A stretch of 64,000 nt of DNA from Leifsonia sp. 71-9 (GCF_001898805.1 NZ_MKVJ01000023.1:85481-149480), one strand, 5' to 3'; shown: positions 25,050 to 34,275, counted from the stretch's first letter. Notes: generated by a model from the letters alone, not told the origin. Made by a program: numbers and translations.

Positions 25050-26357
25050 CTATTTGCCCGGCCGAGTGCCCGCTGAGTCCGCGTCGGACCGGGCGGGGGA
25101 GGGGAGCTCCTCGCCGGCCGTCGCGGCGAACGCGCCGCCCGAGACGGTCACCCGCAGCGCGCTGCCGGGCACCGCCTGGGCCGGGGCCGAGACGACGTGC
25201 CCGTCGCCGTTCTGCACGATCGCATAGCCGCGGTCGAGGGTCGCCTGCGGCGAGAGGGCGCGCAGGTGGCCGCGCAGTTCGGCGATCCGCGCGGTCTCCC
25301 GCTCGACGCCGCGCTCGACCAGCTCCACCCCGCGCGCCACGTAGCGGGTGAGCTCCTGGGCGCGCGAGTCCACGATCCAGGTCGAGGAGGCCAGGGCCGG
25401 GCGGCTGCGCAGATGGCCGATCCGGTCGACCTCGTTGCGGATCATGTGCGTGAGCCGGGCGCCGATGCGGGCGCGGGCCTGGTGCACGCGGGCGAGCTCC
25501 TCGGCGACGTCCGGCACGACCCGCTTGGCGGCGTCGGTCGGCGTGGAGGCGCGGAGGTCGGCGACCTCGTCGAGGAGCGGGCGGTCGGCCTCGTGGCCGA
25601 TCGCGCTGACGATCGGGGTGCTGGCGGCCGCCGCGGCGCGCACCAGGGCCTCGTCGCTGAAGCCGAGCAGGTTCTGGAAGTCGCCGCCGCCGCGGGCGAC
25701 GATGATGACCTCCACCTCGGGATCGGCGTCCAGGGTCCGGATCGCGGCGACGACCTCCGGCACGGTCCGCTCGCCCTGCACGGCCGAGTAGACGGTGCGG
25801 AACCGCACCTGCGGCCAGCGCAGCTGCGCGTTGCGGAGCACGTCCTTCTCGGCGTCGGAGTCGCGGCCGGTGACGAGGCCGATGGTGTGGGGGAGGAACG
25901 GGAGGCGCTTCTTGCGCTCGGGCGCGAACAGCCCCTCCGCCGTCAGCTGCTGGCGAAGACGCTCGAGGCGCTCGAGGAGGTCGCCGATGCCGACGTGGCG
26001 CATGTCGGAGACCTGCATGGTCAGGGTGCCGCCCTTGACCCAGTAGTTCGGCTTGACCGCCGCGATGACGCGATCGCCTTGCTTGAGGTCGGCCGGGATG
26101 CGCGCCTTCACCGACGACCAGATCGTGAAGCTGATCGTGGCGTCGCCGTCGAGGTCCTTGAGCTTGCCGTAGACGTTGCCGCCCGAGACGCCCCACTGGG
26201 TGATCTCGCCCTCGACCCACGCCGTGCCCAGCCGGTCGATCCAGCCCTTGATCTTGCCCGCCAGCACCGAGACGGGCCAGGGCGCGTCCAGCGTCGACGG
26301 TCCGGGGGTGAACGTGGGCGCGTTCGTGGTCTCCGTCACCGTTCGGGAGCCTCCCAT
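25050..26357 (-). CDS. xseA: Exodeoxyribonuclease VII large subunit
   Basis: Catalytic subunit of 435 aa: N-terminal OB-fold (about 25-120, WVEGEITQWGVSGGNVYGKLKD), then the nuclease domain with LPHTIGLVTGRDSDAEKDVL, the ARGGGDFQNLLGF block and SAIGHEADRPLLDEVADLRASTPTDAA, and a coiled-coil C-terminal part. ATG 26357 has GAGGA four bases upstream; GTG 26339 is an alternative. Divergent from ispH across 33 bp, so their promoters must overlap. Confidence 0.93.
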   Translation of the reverse strand: MGGSRTVTETTNAPTFTPGPSTLDAPWPVSVLAGKIKGWIDRLGTAWVEGEITQWGVSGGNVYGKLKDLDGDATISFTIWSSVKARIPADLKQGDRVIAAVKPNYWVKGGTLTMQVSDMRHVGIGDLLERLERLRQQLTAEGLFAPERKKRLPFLPHTIGLVTGRDSDAEKDVLRNAQLRWPQVRFRTVYSAVQGERTVPEVVAAIRTLDADPEVEVIIVARGGGDFQNLLGFSDEALVRAAAAASTPIVSAIGHEADRPLLDEVADLRASTPTDAAKRVVPDVAEELARVHQARARIGARLTHMIRNEVDRIGHLRSRPALASSTWIVDSRAQELTRYVARGVELVERGVERETARIAELRGHLRALSPQATLDRGYAIVQNGDGHVVSAPAQAVPGSALRVTVSGGAFAATAGEELPSPARSDADSAGTRPGK

Positions 26358-26378
26358 CCGTTCCTCAGCGCTCACCCG

Positions 26379-26384
26379 TAGGAT
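26379..26384 (+). promoter_or_regulatory. -10 box, leaderless promoter of ispH
   Basis: TAGGAT with a 6-base gap to GTG 26391, inside the 33-bp space shared with divergent xseA. Confidence 0.55.
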
Positions 26385-26390
26385 CGAGGG

Positions 26391-27458
26391 GTGAGCGACG
26401 CGACTATCAGCCTGCCGATGCCCCGGATCCCGCGGACCCCGGGTGCGCGCGGCCGGCTTCAGGATATCCCGGTCGCCGGGAGCAAACGTGTGCTGCTGGC
26501 CGCCCCGCGCGGCTATTGCGCCGGCGTCGACCGCGCGGTGGTCGCCGTCGAGAAGGCGATCGAGCACTACGGCTCGCCCGTCTACGTGCGCAAGCAGATC
26601 GTGCACAACGTGCACGTCGTCTCCGAGCTCGAGAAGCAGGGCGCGATCTTCGTCGACGAGGTCGACGAGGTGCCCACCGGCTCCCACGTCGTCTTCTCGG
26701 CGCACGGTGTCTCGCCGGCGGTCGTCAACGCTGCCTCCGACCGCGGCCTGCACGCGATCGACGCGACCTGCCCGCTGGTCACCAAGGTGCACCGCGAGGC
26801 GGTGCGGTTCGCGCGCGACGACTTCGAGATCCTGCTCATCGGCCACGAGGGCCACGAGGAGGTCGAGGGCACCGCGGGCGAGGCGCCCGAGCACGTGACG
26901 CTCGTCAACGGCCCGGAGGATGTGGACCGGATCGTCGTCAAGGACCCGGACAAGGTCGTGTGGCTCTCCCAGACCACCCTCTCTGTCGACGAGACCATGG
27001 AGACGGTGCGCCGCCTGCGCGAGCGCTTCCCGAACCTCCAGGACCCGCCCAGCGACGACATCTGCTACGCCACCCAGAACCGCCAGGTCGCGATCAAGAA
27101 GGTCGCCGAGCAGGCCGAGCTCGTGATCGTGGTCGGCTCCGCCAACTCCTCGAACTCCGTGCGCCTCGTGGAGGTCGCGCTCGAGTACGGCGCCAAGGCC
27201 GCGTACCGCATCGACTACGCCAGCGAGATCAAGCAGGAGTGGCTCGACGGCGTCGCCAGCATCGGCGTCACCAGCGGCGCGTCCGTGCCCGAGGTGCTGG
27301 TGCAGGAGGTCCTGGAGGACCTCTCCGGCGCCGGCTACCGCGACGTCGAAGAGGTCAAGACGGCCGAGGAGGACCTCATGTTCTCCCTGCCGAAGGAGCT
27401 CCGGAAAGACATCACCGGCAAGCAGGACGCCCGCGCGATCGGCGGCCGCGGCCGCTGA
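26391..27458 (+). CDS. ispH: 4-hydroxy-3-methylbut-2-enyl diphosphate reductase
   Basis: Iron-sulfur enzyme of 355 aa that makes isopentenyl and dimethylallyl diphosphate in the last step of the MEP pathway. The three cluster cysteines are Cys43 ([10 protein letters not shown]), Cys127 ([11 protein letters not shown]) and Cys225 ([11 protein letters not shown]). The catalytic Glu sits in [11 protein letters not shown]. An N-terminal extension of about 30 residues precedes the conserved core. Its product feeds the cis-prenyltransferase at 17179 among others. Starts with GTG on a probable leaderless mRNA. Confidence 0.95.
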   Translation: MSDATISLPMPRIPRTPGARGRLQDIPVAGSKRVLLAAPRGYCAGVDRAVVAVEKAIEHYGSPVYVRKQIVHNVHVVSELEKQGAIFVDEVDEVPTGSHVVFSAHGVSPAVVNAASDRGLHAIDATCPLVTKVHREAVRFARDDFEILLIGHEGHEEVEGTAGEAPEHVTLVNGPEDVDRIVVKDPDKVVWLSQTTLSVDETMETVRRLRERFPNLQDPPSDDICYATQNRQVAIKKVAEQAELVIVVGSANSSNSVRLVEVALEYGAKAAYRIDYASEIKQEWLDGVASIGVTSGASVPEVLVQEVLEDLSGAGYRDVEEVKTAEEDLMFSLPKELRKDITGKQDARAIGGRGR

Positions 27459-27480
27459 GCCGATGAACCGCCCTCGGCGG

Positions 27481-27533
27481 TCGTGACACGCCCTTTCCCG
27501 CCGTTATTCCGGTGCCAGAAGGGCGCGTCGTGA
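27481..27533. terminator. Hairpin between ispH and the HxlR-PP2C gene
   Basis: Arms 27481-27495 and 27519-27533 pair over 15 positions with two G-T wobbles and one mismatch; the innermost CGCCCTT/AAGGGCG is perfect. Convergent genes on both sides. Confidence 0.55.
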
Positions 27534-27552
27534 CGGTTCGCCGCGGCGGGAC

Positions 27553-28737
27553 CTACACCGAGCGGGAGGACGCCGGGTCGTCGGCCGCCGAGCCGCCGAA
27601 CACCGGGGTGTAGGCCGGGGACTCGGGATACTCGACGACGTCCGCGACGATCACCGACACGTTGTCGCGCGCCTCGTGGGTGCGGGCGATCTCCAGGAGG
27701 GCGTCCGCCGCCTCCTGAGGCGTCCCCGACCCGAGGGCCGCAGCGATCGTCTCGCGCGCGACGTAATCGGTCAGACCGTCGCTGGCGAGCAGCCAGCGGT
27801 CGCCGCGCCGCGCCGGCTCCGCGGTCACGTGGAGCGCGGCCGCATCCTCCGGATCGCCGCCGAGGACGTGGGTCACGACCGAACGCAGCGGATGGTGGGG
27901 CGCGTCGGCCTCGCTGATGGCGCCGGAGTCGACGAGCTCGGCGACCAGCGAGTCGTCCCGCGTCACCTGCTCCATCCGTCCGGACCGCAGCCGGTAGGCG
28001 CGCGAGTCGCCGGTGTGCGCCACCTGGATCCGCGCGCCGTCGGCGAACAGCCCGGCGAAGGTCGTCGCCATCCCGGCGAGGGCGGGGTCGACCCGCACGC
28101 GGAGCGCGAGATCGGCGTTCGCGACCGCGATCAGCTCGCGGAGCCGGTCTTCGGAAGGGACGCGCCCGCCCGTCGCATCCAGCATCGACGCGAGCCGGAT
28201 CGCGACCGTCGCGGACGCGACCTCCCCGGCCGCGTGGCCGCCGACGCCGTCGGCGACGAACGCGGACCACGCGGAGGCGTAGAGGGAGTCCTCGTTGCCG
28301 TCGCGGTAGTCCCCGCGGGTCGACGCCTGGCCCGTCGCGAACCCGAGCGGCACGGGAGGGGCGGCCGGCTCGCCGGAGAGGATGGCGTCGGCGTTGCCGG
28401 CGATCCATTCCATCAGCGGCAGCAGGTGCTCGGTCAGGTCGTGCCCGCGCGGCGTGAGGCTGTAGTCGACGCGCGGCGGGATGGTCGGCTGGGCCGTGCG
28501 GAGCACGAAGCCGTCCGCCTCGAGCGTGCGGAGCGTCTGTGCGAGCATCTTCTCGCTGATCCCCTGCACGGTGCGCCGCAGCTCGCCCCAGCGCAGATCG
28601 CTCTGGGAGAGCGCGACGAGCACGAGCACGCCCCAGGTGCTCGTGACGTGATTCAGCACGATGCGGGTCGGGCAGGCCGAGGGGAGCACGCCGTCGGTGA
28701 AGCCGAACCCATTGAGTGACGCAAGACTGGTGTCCAC
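27553..28737 (-). CDS. Fusion of HxlR-type winged-helix regulator and PP2C-type protein phosphatase
   Basis: A 394-aa protein with two recognisable parts in one frame. Residues about 20-120 are an HxlR domain: ACPTRIVLNHVTSTWGVLVL with the family's conserved Cys22, GISEKMLAQTLRTLEADGFV and PPRVDYSLTPRGHDL. Residues about 131-368 are a PPM/PP2C phosphatase: RDGNEDSLY, FVADGVGGHAAGE (Asp163), HTGDSRAYRLR, LLASDGLTDYV (Asp320) and ARDNVSVIVADV (Asp358), so the metal-binding aspartates are present. GTG 28737 lies 6 bases from a TAAGTT -10 box. No kinase, FHA or PASTA gene is nearby. Divergent from an NmrA/QorB-like gene, the usual genomic partner of HxlR regulators. I infer a redox- or phosphosignal-linked repressor; the pairing of domains is unusual. 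Confidence 0.85.
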   Translation of the reverse strand: MDTSLASLNGFGFTDGVLPSACPTRIVLNHVTSTWGVLVLVALSQSDLRWGELRRTVQGISEKMLAQTLRTLEADGFVLRTAQPTIPPRVDYSLTPRGHDLTEHLLPLMEWIAGNADAILSGEPAAPPVPLGFATGQASTRGDYRDGNEDSLYASAWSAFVADGVGGHAAGEVASATVAIRLASMLDATGGRVPSEDRLRELIAVANADLALRVRVDPALAGMATTFAGLFADGARIQVAHTGDSRAYRLRSGRMEQVTRDDSLVAELVDSGAISEADAPHHPLRSVVTHVLGGDPEDAAALHVTAEPARRGDRWLLASDGLTDYVARETIAAALGSGTPQEAADALLEIARTHEARDNVSVIVADVVEYPESPAYTPVFGGSAADDPASSRSV

Positions 28738-28741
28738 GTCA

Positions 28742-28767
28742 GTAACTTACCAAAAAGTGGGTACCTT
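28742..28767. promoter_or_regulatory. Shared operator/promoter of the HxlR-PP2C and NmrA-like genes
   Basis: Inverted TACC (28748-28751) and GGTA (28760-28763) around the AT-rich centre AAAAAGTG. The minus-strand -10 TAAGTT (28744-28749) and a plus-strand -10-like TACCTT (28762-28767) both overlap it. A repressor bound here would block both divergent genes, giving autoregulation. Confidence 0.6.
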
Positions 28768-28831
28768 CGATCGGGAAGTAATGGGTGGAGACGCCGGTTC
28801 ACCTCGATGTCCGATCGAAAGGAACCCCTTC

Positions 28832-29701
28832 ATGACCATCGTCGTCACCGGCGCCACCGGCCACCTCGGCCGCCTCACCGTCGACTCCCTGCTCGCCCGC
28901 GGCGTCGCCGCCTCCGACATCCGGGCGCTCGGACGCTCCGCCGAGCGGCTCGCACCGCTCGCCGCGCAGGGCGTCGAGACCGCCGTCATCGACTTCGAGA
29001 AGCCCGAGACGCTGACCGCCGCCTTCGCCGGCGCGGACGCCGTGCTGCTCGTCTCCGGCTCCGAGGTGGGCAAGCGCGTCCCGCAGCACCGCAACGCCAT
29101 CGAGGCCGCCGAGGCCGCCGGGGTCGGCCGTCTCGTCTACACGAGCGCGCCGCACGCGACCGACGGCGCCCTCGTCCTTGCGCCGGAGCACAAGGCGACG
29201 GAGGAGCTGCTGGCCGCCTCGTCGCTGCCGGTGACCATCCTGCGCAACAACTGGTACACGGAGAACTACACCGGGCTGATCGACCAGGCCGCCGCGACCG
29301 GCGAGATCGTCGGCAGCGCGGGCGACGGCCGCGTGGCCAGCGCCTCGCGCAAGGACTACGCGGAGGCGGCCGCCGTCGTGCTCACCACCGACGGCCACGA
29401 GGGCGCGGTCTACGAGCTGAGCGGCGACGTCGCCTGGACCTTCGACGAGCTCGCCTCCGCCGTCGGAGCCCTGGCCGGCCGCGAGGTCGTCTACCGGTCG
29501 GTGACGCCGGAGGAGCACACGAGCATCCTGACCGGCGCCGGCCTCGACGAGGGCACGGCCGGGTTCGTCGTGGCGCTCGACGGCAACATCCGCGACGGCG
29601 AGCTCGCCGACGCGACCAGCACGCTCGCGGAGCTCATCGGCCGGCCCACCACACCGCTGGCGCAGGGCCTCGCCGAGTCGCGCGAGGAGGCGGCGGCCTG
29701 A
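28832..29701 (+). CDS. NmrA/QorB-like NAD(P)H-binding oxidoreductase
   Basis: Atypical short-chain dehydrogenase of 289 aa with the Rossmann motif TGATGHLGRLTVDSLL at the N-terminus and LVYTSAPHATDGALVL in the middle; the overall pattern (ILRNNWYTENY, then SRKDYAEAAAVVL) fits the NmrA-like quinone oxidoreductase QorB/YtfG. In E. coli ytfG is divergent from the HxlR gene ytfH; here the partner is the HxlR-PP2C fusion. Ribosome site GAAAGGAAC lies just upstream of ATG 28832. Likely reduces quinones or related electrophiles. Confidence 0.87.
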   Translation: MTIVVTGATGHLGRLTVDSLLARGVAASDIRALGRSAERLAPLAAQGVETAVIDFEKPETLTAAFAGADAVLLVSGSEVGKRVPQHRNAIEAAEAAGVGRLVYTSAPHATDGALVLAPEHKATEELLAASSLPVTILRNNWYTENYTGLIDQAAATGEIVGSAGDGRVASASRKDYAEAAAVVLTTDGHEGAVYELSGDVAWTFDELASAVGALAGREVVYRSVTPEEHTSILTGAGLDEGTAGFVVALDGNIRDGELADATSTLAELIGRPTTPLAQGLAESREEAAA

Positions 29702-29726
29702 CCGTCGCCCCCGGATCGTCGGGGGC

Positions 29727-30377
29727 TCAGGGCGTCGCCGGTGCCGTGGGCATCGGCGACGCCGGCATCACGCCGCTGTAGAAGTCGATCAGCGCCGGAT
29801 CCGTCGACAGGATGACGGCCAGGAAGACGAACAGCACCACCAGCGCGACCACGCCGGCCGTGAGCGGGATCCAGAACGACATCCGCCGCCGGACGAGCTG
29901 CCACACGGCGAGCCCCGTCGAGATGGCCCAGAGCCCGGTCATCGTCACGGTCCCCGCCGTGATGAGCGTGCCCACCACCGGGGCGGGCGAGAAGTCGCCG
30001 AGCCCCTGGGTCGAGTGCAGGAGCTGCATCGAGGTCGGGAACGCCTGCAGGATGGCCACGGAGTACGACATCCCGAAGAAGCCGAAGCCGATCAGCAGGA
30101 TGGTGAGCGTGAGGTTCCAGCGCGGCGCCGGGGTCCGGCCGGCTGCGGCCCCCGGCGCGGCGCCGGGGTACGGGGGCGTCGTGGGAGGCGGTGCCTGCCG
30201 GTAGGGCGCACGCGGGGCCTCCGGTGCCGGCGCCGTCTCGTCGTCGACCGTGGGATTCGGCCGGGCCGTGTCGAGCCGGTCGACGTCCTCCGGCGGCTTC
30301 CACACCCACCCGGGCGGGGCCAGCTCGCCGAACTGCGGCCGCGGCCGTTCGTCCGGCTTCGGGTCTTCGTCGGCCAT
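29727..30377 (-). CDS. Proline-rich membrane protein, DUF6264-like
   Basis: A 216-aa protein whose first 85 residues are cytoplasmic and rich in Pro, Ala and Asp (with FGELAPPGWVWKPPEDVDRL), followed by four hydrophobic helices (about 88-108, 125-145, 150-170, 178-198). The GWVWKPPE segment resembles DUF6264 proteins of Microbacteriaceae, but I recognise no function. AAGGAGG precedes the ATG. Single gene between the NmrA-like gene and fbaA. Confidence 0.65.
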   Translation of the reverse strand: MADEDPKPDERPRPQFGELAPPGWVWKPPEDVDRLDTARPNPTVDDETAPAPEAPRAPYRQAPPPTTPPYPGAAPGAAAGRTPAPRWNLTLTILLIGFGFFGMSYSVAILQAFPTSMQLLHSTQGLGDFSPAPVVGTLITAGTVTMTGLWAISTGLAVWQLVRRRMSFWIPLTAGVVALVVLFVFLAVILSTDPALIDFYSGVMPASPMPTAPATP

Positions 30378-30441
30378 GCCGGCCGCCTCCTTCGGGATAC
30401 GCGAAGCGGCGGCCGGCCGTAGCCGACCGCCGCCGGGCGGG

Positions 30442-31470
30442 TTACTTGCCGGAGTGTCCGGCCGAGCCGAGCTGCTGGGTGGCCTCGATCACACGGGCGG
30501 CCATCGCCGTCTCCGCGACCTTGCCCCACGCGCGCGGGTCGTACAGCTTCTTGTTGCCGACCTCGCCGTCGACCTTGAGCACGCCGTCGTAGTTCGACAG
30601 CATGTAGCCGGCGATCGCGCGGGTGTACGCGTACTGCGTGTCCGTGTCGATGTTCATCTTGATGACACCGTTGCGGACCGCCTCGGCGATCTCCTCGTCG
30701 GTCGAGCCCGAGCCGCCGTGGAAGACGAGGTCGAGCGGCTTCGGGCCGGTGCCGTACTTGGCGGCGAGACCGTCCTGGATCTCCTTGAGGAGCTCCGGGC
30801 GCAGCTTCACGTTGCCCGGCTTGTAGACGCCGTGGACGTTGCCGAAGGTGAGCGCGGCCATGTAGCGGCCGTTCTCGCCGAGGCCGAGCGCCTCGACGGC
30901 CTTCTCCACGTCCGCGAGGGTCGTGTAGAGGGCCTCGTTGGAGCCCTCGTGACGCACGCCGTCCTCCTCGCCGCCGACGACGCCGATCTCGACCTCGAGG
31001 ATGGCGTTGATGGCCTTCGTGCGCTTGATCATCTCCTGCGCGATCTCGAGGTTCTCGTCCAGCGGCACGGCCGAGCCGTCCCACATGTGGGACTGGAAGA
31101 TGGGGTTGCGGCCCGCGCGGACCTCCTCCTCGGAGGCGGCGATGAGCGGCAGCACGAAGTCGTCGAGCGCGTTCTTCGGGCAGTGGTCGGTGTGCAGCGC
31201 GACGGTGATCGGGTAGTTCTTGGCGACCTCCGTCGCGAACTTCGCGAACGCGAGCGCGCCGGTCGCGCGGGCCTTCACGGTCTGGCCCGCGAAGTAGTCG
31301 GCGCCGCCCGTGGTCACCTGGATGATGCCGTCGCTGCCGGCCTCGGTGAGGCCCTGGAGCACCGCGTTGATCGTCGACGACGACGACACGTTGAACGCGG
31401 GATAGGCGAACCCGCCGGCCTTCGCTTTGTCGAGCATCTCTGCGTACTGGTCCGGCGTGGCGATGGGCAT
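30442..31470 (-). CDS. fbaA: Class II fructose-bisphosphate aldolase
   Basis: Zinc-dependent aldolase of 342 aa cleaving fructose 1,6-bisphosphate to triose phosphates. Zinc and catalytic residues are in VALHTDHCPKN (Asp, His), LEVEIGVVGGEEDG, FGNVHGVYKPGNV and LVFHGGSGS; substrate-binding NIDTDTQYA is present. ATG 31470 follows AAGGAGCTGCA. Divergent from glpX, which acts on the same sugar bisphosphate, across 204 bp. Confidence 0.95.
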   Translation of the reverse strand: MPIATPDQYAEMLDKAKAGGFAYPAFNVSSSSTINAVLQGLTEAGSDGIIQVTTGGADYFAGQTVKARATGALAFAKFATEVAKNYPITVALHTDHCPKNALDDFVLPLIAASEEEVRAGRNPIFQSHMWDGSAVPLDENLEIAQEMIKRTKAINAILEVEIGVVGGEEDGVRHEGSNEALYTTLADVEKAVEALGLGENGRYMAALTFGNVHGVYKPGNVKLRPELLKEIQDGLAAKYGTGPKPLDLVFHGGSGSTDEEIAEAVRNGVIKMNIDTDTQYAYTRAIAGYMLSNYDGVLKVDGEVGNKKLYDPRAWGKVAETAMAARVIEATQQLGSAGHSGK

Positions 31471-31607
31471 TGCAGCTCCTTGGGAATCAGGGTGTCGAAC
31501 GGGTCTCATCATACCGACGACGCCCCGGCGCCCGGCGTGGGGTGTTCCGAACGCGCATCGGAGGTGAACGTTCGTGCGCATCCTGCCGCGCCTGCGCACG
31601 GCGTGGA

Positions 31608-31613
31608 TACACT
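31608..31613 (+). promoter_or_regulatory. Probable -10 box of glpX
   Basis: TACACT in GGATACACTGG, predicting a transcript start near 31620 and a leader of about 55 bases before the GGGAGG ribosome site at 31662-31667. No clear repeated operator is seen in the fbaA-glpX gap. Confidence 0.4.
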
Positions 31614-31674
31614 GGCAGCGTCGCCGCGGGCGGCCCAAGACAATGTCGTTCGATTCCGTCCGGGAGGACCCATC

Positions 31675-32676
31675 ATGACCAGCACCGACACCGCATCCCT
31701 GTTCCTGCATCCCGACCGGAACCTCGCGATGGAACTGGTGAGAGCGACGGAGGCGGCCGCGATCCGTGCGACGCCGTGGATCGGCCGGGGCGAGAAGAAC
31801 CTCGCCGACGGTGCTGCGGTGGATGCGATGCGCAAGTTCCTCGGCACGGTCAACTTCGACGGCCTGATCGTCATCGGCGAGGGCGAGAAGGACAACGCTC
31901 CCATGCTGTTCAACGGCGAGCACGTCGGCAACGGCCGCGGGCCGGCCTGCGACATCGCGGTCGACCCGATCGACGGCACGTCGCTGACCGCCGCGGGGCG
32001 CCAGAACGCGCTCTCCGTGATCGCAGTGTCGGATCGCGGCAGCATGCTCGACGCGTCCAGCGTCTTCTACATGTCCAAGATCGTCACCGGCCCGGAGGGT
32101 GCCGGGGTCGTGGACCTCTCGCAGTCGATCGGGGACAACATCCGGGCGCTGGCGAAGGCGAAGGACAAGCCGGTCGGCGAGATCCGCGTGGCGGTGCTGG
32201 ACCGGCCGCGCCACGCGGAGCTGATCGAGGAGATCCGCGCGGCAGGCGCCGGGACGCGCCTGCTGTTCGACGGCGACGTCGCCGGCGGCATCAACGCGGC
32301 CCGCTACGAGTCGCGCATCGATATGTGCGTCGGTATCGGCGGCAGCCCGGAGGGCGTCATCACCGCCGCTGCGGTCAAGGCGCTCGGCGGGTTCATGCAG
32401 GGCAAGCTCGCCCCGAAGGACGATGCGGAGCGCGCCGGCGGCATCGCCGCGGGTCTCGACATCGACCGGATCTACGGCGCCGACGACCTGGTGCAGGGCG
32501 ACAACACGTTCTTCGTCGCCACCGGTGTGACCGACGGCGGCCTCGTCGAGGGCGTGCGCCGCAAGGGACCGATCATCCGCACCGAGTCCATCGTGCTGCG
32601 GTCGAAGTCGGGCACCATCCGCCGCGTCATCGCGGACCACCTCGCCGCGAAGTGGCTGGAGCCGGACCAGCTGTAG
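31675..32676 (+). CDS. glpX: Class II fructose-1,6-bisphosphatase
   Basis: Gluconeogenic phosphatase of 333 aa. Class II motifs: IGRGEKNLADGAAVDAMR near the N-terminus, VIGEGEKDNAPML, DIAVDPIDGT with metal-binding acids, and IGGSPEGVITAAA. The start ATG 31675 has GGGAGG eight bases upstream. Opposing reaction to phosphofructokinase; placed head to head with fbaA. Ends at a very long hairpin terminator. Confidence 0.94.
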   Translation: MTSTDTASLFLHPDRNLAMELVRATEAAAIRATPWIGRGEKNLADGAAVDAMRKFLGTVNFDGLIVIGEGEKDNAPMLFNGEHVGNGRGPACDIAVDPIDGTSLTAAGRQNALSVIAVSDRGSMLDASSVFYMSKIVTGPEGAGVVDLSQSIGDNIRALAKAKDKPVGEIRVAVLDRPRHAELIEEIRAAGAGTRLLFDGDVAGGINAARYESRIDMCVGIGGSPEGVITAAAVKALGGFMQGKLAPKDDAERAGGIAAGLDIDRIYGADDLVQGDNTFFVATGVTDGGLVEGVRRKGPIIRTESIVLRSKSGTIRRVIADHLAAKWLEPDQL

Positions 32677-32695
32677 GGGAGGCTTTCCCACACGC

Positions 32696-32748
32696 ATTCG
32701 TGCCGAATGTCGACTCTGGCGGTGCCGGAGTCGACATTCGGCACGAAT
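32696..32748. terminator. Perfect 21-bp hairpin between glpX and rmuC
   Basis: Arms 32696-32716 and 32728-32748 are perfectly complementary over 21 bp with an 11-base loop. The arm contains CGACATTCGGCACGAAT, closely related to the arm of the hairpin at 50722. Convergent genes flank it, so it can act in both directions; no T-tract is present. Confidence 0.75.
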
Positions 32749-32770
32749 GTAGCGAGGTGGGGCCGTCGCG

Positions 32771-34210
32771 TCAGGCCGCGCCGGACTCCTCGTCGCGCTC
32801 GTCGCGCTCGTCGCTCGCCCGCGCGTGGGCGCGCTCCTGCTCGTCGAGTGCGAGCTTGTCGATGCCGTGCATGTCGCGGGGCTCGGGCTCGATCTCGACG
32901 GTGAGCTCGCTGGTCAGCTCGAAGGCGGTGAGCTCGCGGGGAGACTCCTCGATGCCCTCGATCACGCCGATGACCTTGGACTCGTCGAGGGCGCCCAGCT
33001 TGCGGGCGGCCGGGAACACCTGGCGCTCGAACGAGCCGACGAAGCCGTTGTAGTCCTTCACCGTGCGCTCGATGGAACGGCCGAGCTTCTCGATGTGGGT
33101 CGCGGTGGTGGCGAGCCGGCTGTAGAGGGTGCGGCTGAGGTCGAAGAGTTGCTTCGCCTCCTGGGTCAGCACATCCTGCTGCCAGCTGAACGCCACCGTC
33201 TTGAGCACGGACCACAGGGTCACGGGGGAGGCGAGGGCCACGCGCTTGCCGAACGCGAACTCCATGATCGACGGGTCCGCCTCCAGCGCCGACGACACGA
33301 GCGACTCGCTCGGGATGAACGCGATGACGAGCTCGGGGGAGGACTCGAGGCCGGTCCAGTACGCCTTGCTGCCCAGCGCCGTGATGTGGTCGCGCACGGC
33401 CTTCACGTGCTGCTTCATCAGCGCCTGGCGCTGCGCGCCCTCCGCACCGGTCGCCGTCGCCGGGATCTGGCTCGCCTCGAGGTACGCGTTGAACGGCACC
33501 TTCGCGTCGAGCGCGATGTTCTTGCCACCCGGGAGGCGGACGATCATGTCCGGGCGGCCGGCGCCGGCCTCCGAGTGGATGCTCGACTGCACGTCGAAGT
33601 CCACGCGCTCCAGCAGGCCCGCGGCCTCCACGACGCTGCGCAGCTGGGTCTCGCCCCAGACACCGCGGGTGCTGTTGGAGCGGAGCGCCGAGGCGAGGGC
33701 CTCCGCGGTGCTGCGCAGCCGCTCCTCCGATTCCGCCGCCGTGCGCAGCTGCTGCGTCAGCTGACCGTGCTGCTCGCTGCGCTGCGACTCGAGCGCGACC
33801 ACCTTGCGCTGCATGTCGGTGAGGCTCTCGCGCACCGGCGCGAGCGCCTGCAGGACCTTGCTCTCGGCGCGCTCGCGCTCCGTCTGCGCCAGCGCCTCGG
33901 CACGGTGCCGCTCGACGGTCTCGCGCTGCAGCTCCTGCGCCGCGCGCAGCTGCTCCTCCAGGGCGTCGACCCGGGACTGCGCGCCGGCCAGGTCGGCCCG
34001 GATCTCCGCCTGCACGGCTTGCTCGGCCGCCCGCAGCTCCGCGAGCGCGGTGGTATGCCGCGCCTCGATCACCGCCGGGTCGACCGCGGGGGTCGCCGGA
34101 GCGGCGTTCGCCGCCCGGTCGCGCAGCAGCTTCGCGACGGCGAAGCCGGCACCGACGGCGCCGACGACGAGGCCCAGGAGGAGACCGAGGAGCAGGGCGA
34201 GGATGTCCAT
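32771..34210 (-). CDS. rmuC: DNA recombination protein RmuC homologue
   Basis: A 479-aa protein: an N-terminal membrane anchor (about 3-25, ILALLLGLLLGLVVGAVGA), a long coiled coil (about 45-170, rich in Ala, Glu, Arg, Gln) and the RmuC nuclease-like core (about 185-400) with RGVWGETQLRSVVEAAGLL, ALDAKVPFNAYLEA and VIAFIPSESL. A charged tail DERDERDEE ends it. RmuC limits DNA inversions at short repeats in E. coli. ATG 34210 begins at the anchor; longer readings upstream have no membrane logic. Confidence 0.9.
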   Translation of the reverse strand: MDILALLLGLLLGLVVGAVGAGFAVAKLLRDRAANAAPATPAVDPAVIEARHTTALAELRAAEQAVQAEIRADLAGAQSRVDALEEQLRAAQELQRETVERHRAEALAQTERERAESKVLQALAPVRESLTDMQRKVVALESQRSEQHGQLTQQLRTAAESEERLRSTAEALASALRSNSTRGVWGETQLRSVVEAAGLLERVDFDVQSSIHSEAGAGRPDMIVRLPGGKNIALDAKVPFNAYLEASQIPATATGAEGAQRQALMKQHVKAVRDHITALGSKAYWTGLESSPELVIAFIPSESLVSSALEADPSIMEFAFGKRVALASPVTLWSVLKTVAFSWQQDVLTQEAKQLFDLSRTLYSRLATTATHIEKLGRSIERTVKDYNGFVGSFERQVFPAARKLGALDESKVIGVIEGIEESPRELTAFELTSELTVEIEPEPRDMHGIDKLALDEQERAHARASDERDERDEESGAA

Positions 34211-34275
34211 GCCGCCAGTGTGACAGGGGGGTCCGACACTGGGGTGCTCCCGCGCGGCGGAGGGGCGAACGGCCG

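Noticed and set aside
31471..31674. Additional copy of the 96-bp element or a regulator binding array between fbaA and glpX
   Set aside because: No GGAGGAG/CTCCTCC ends and no convincing repeats; only a promoter for glpX could be supported.
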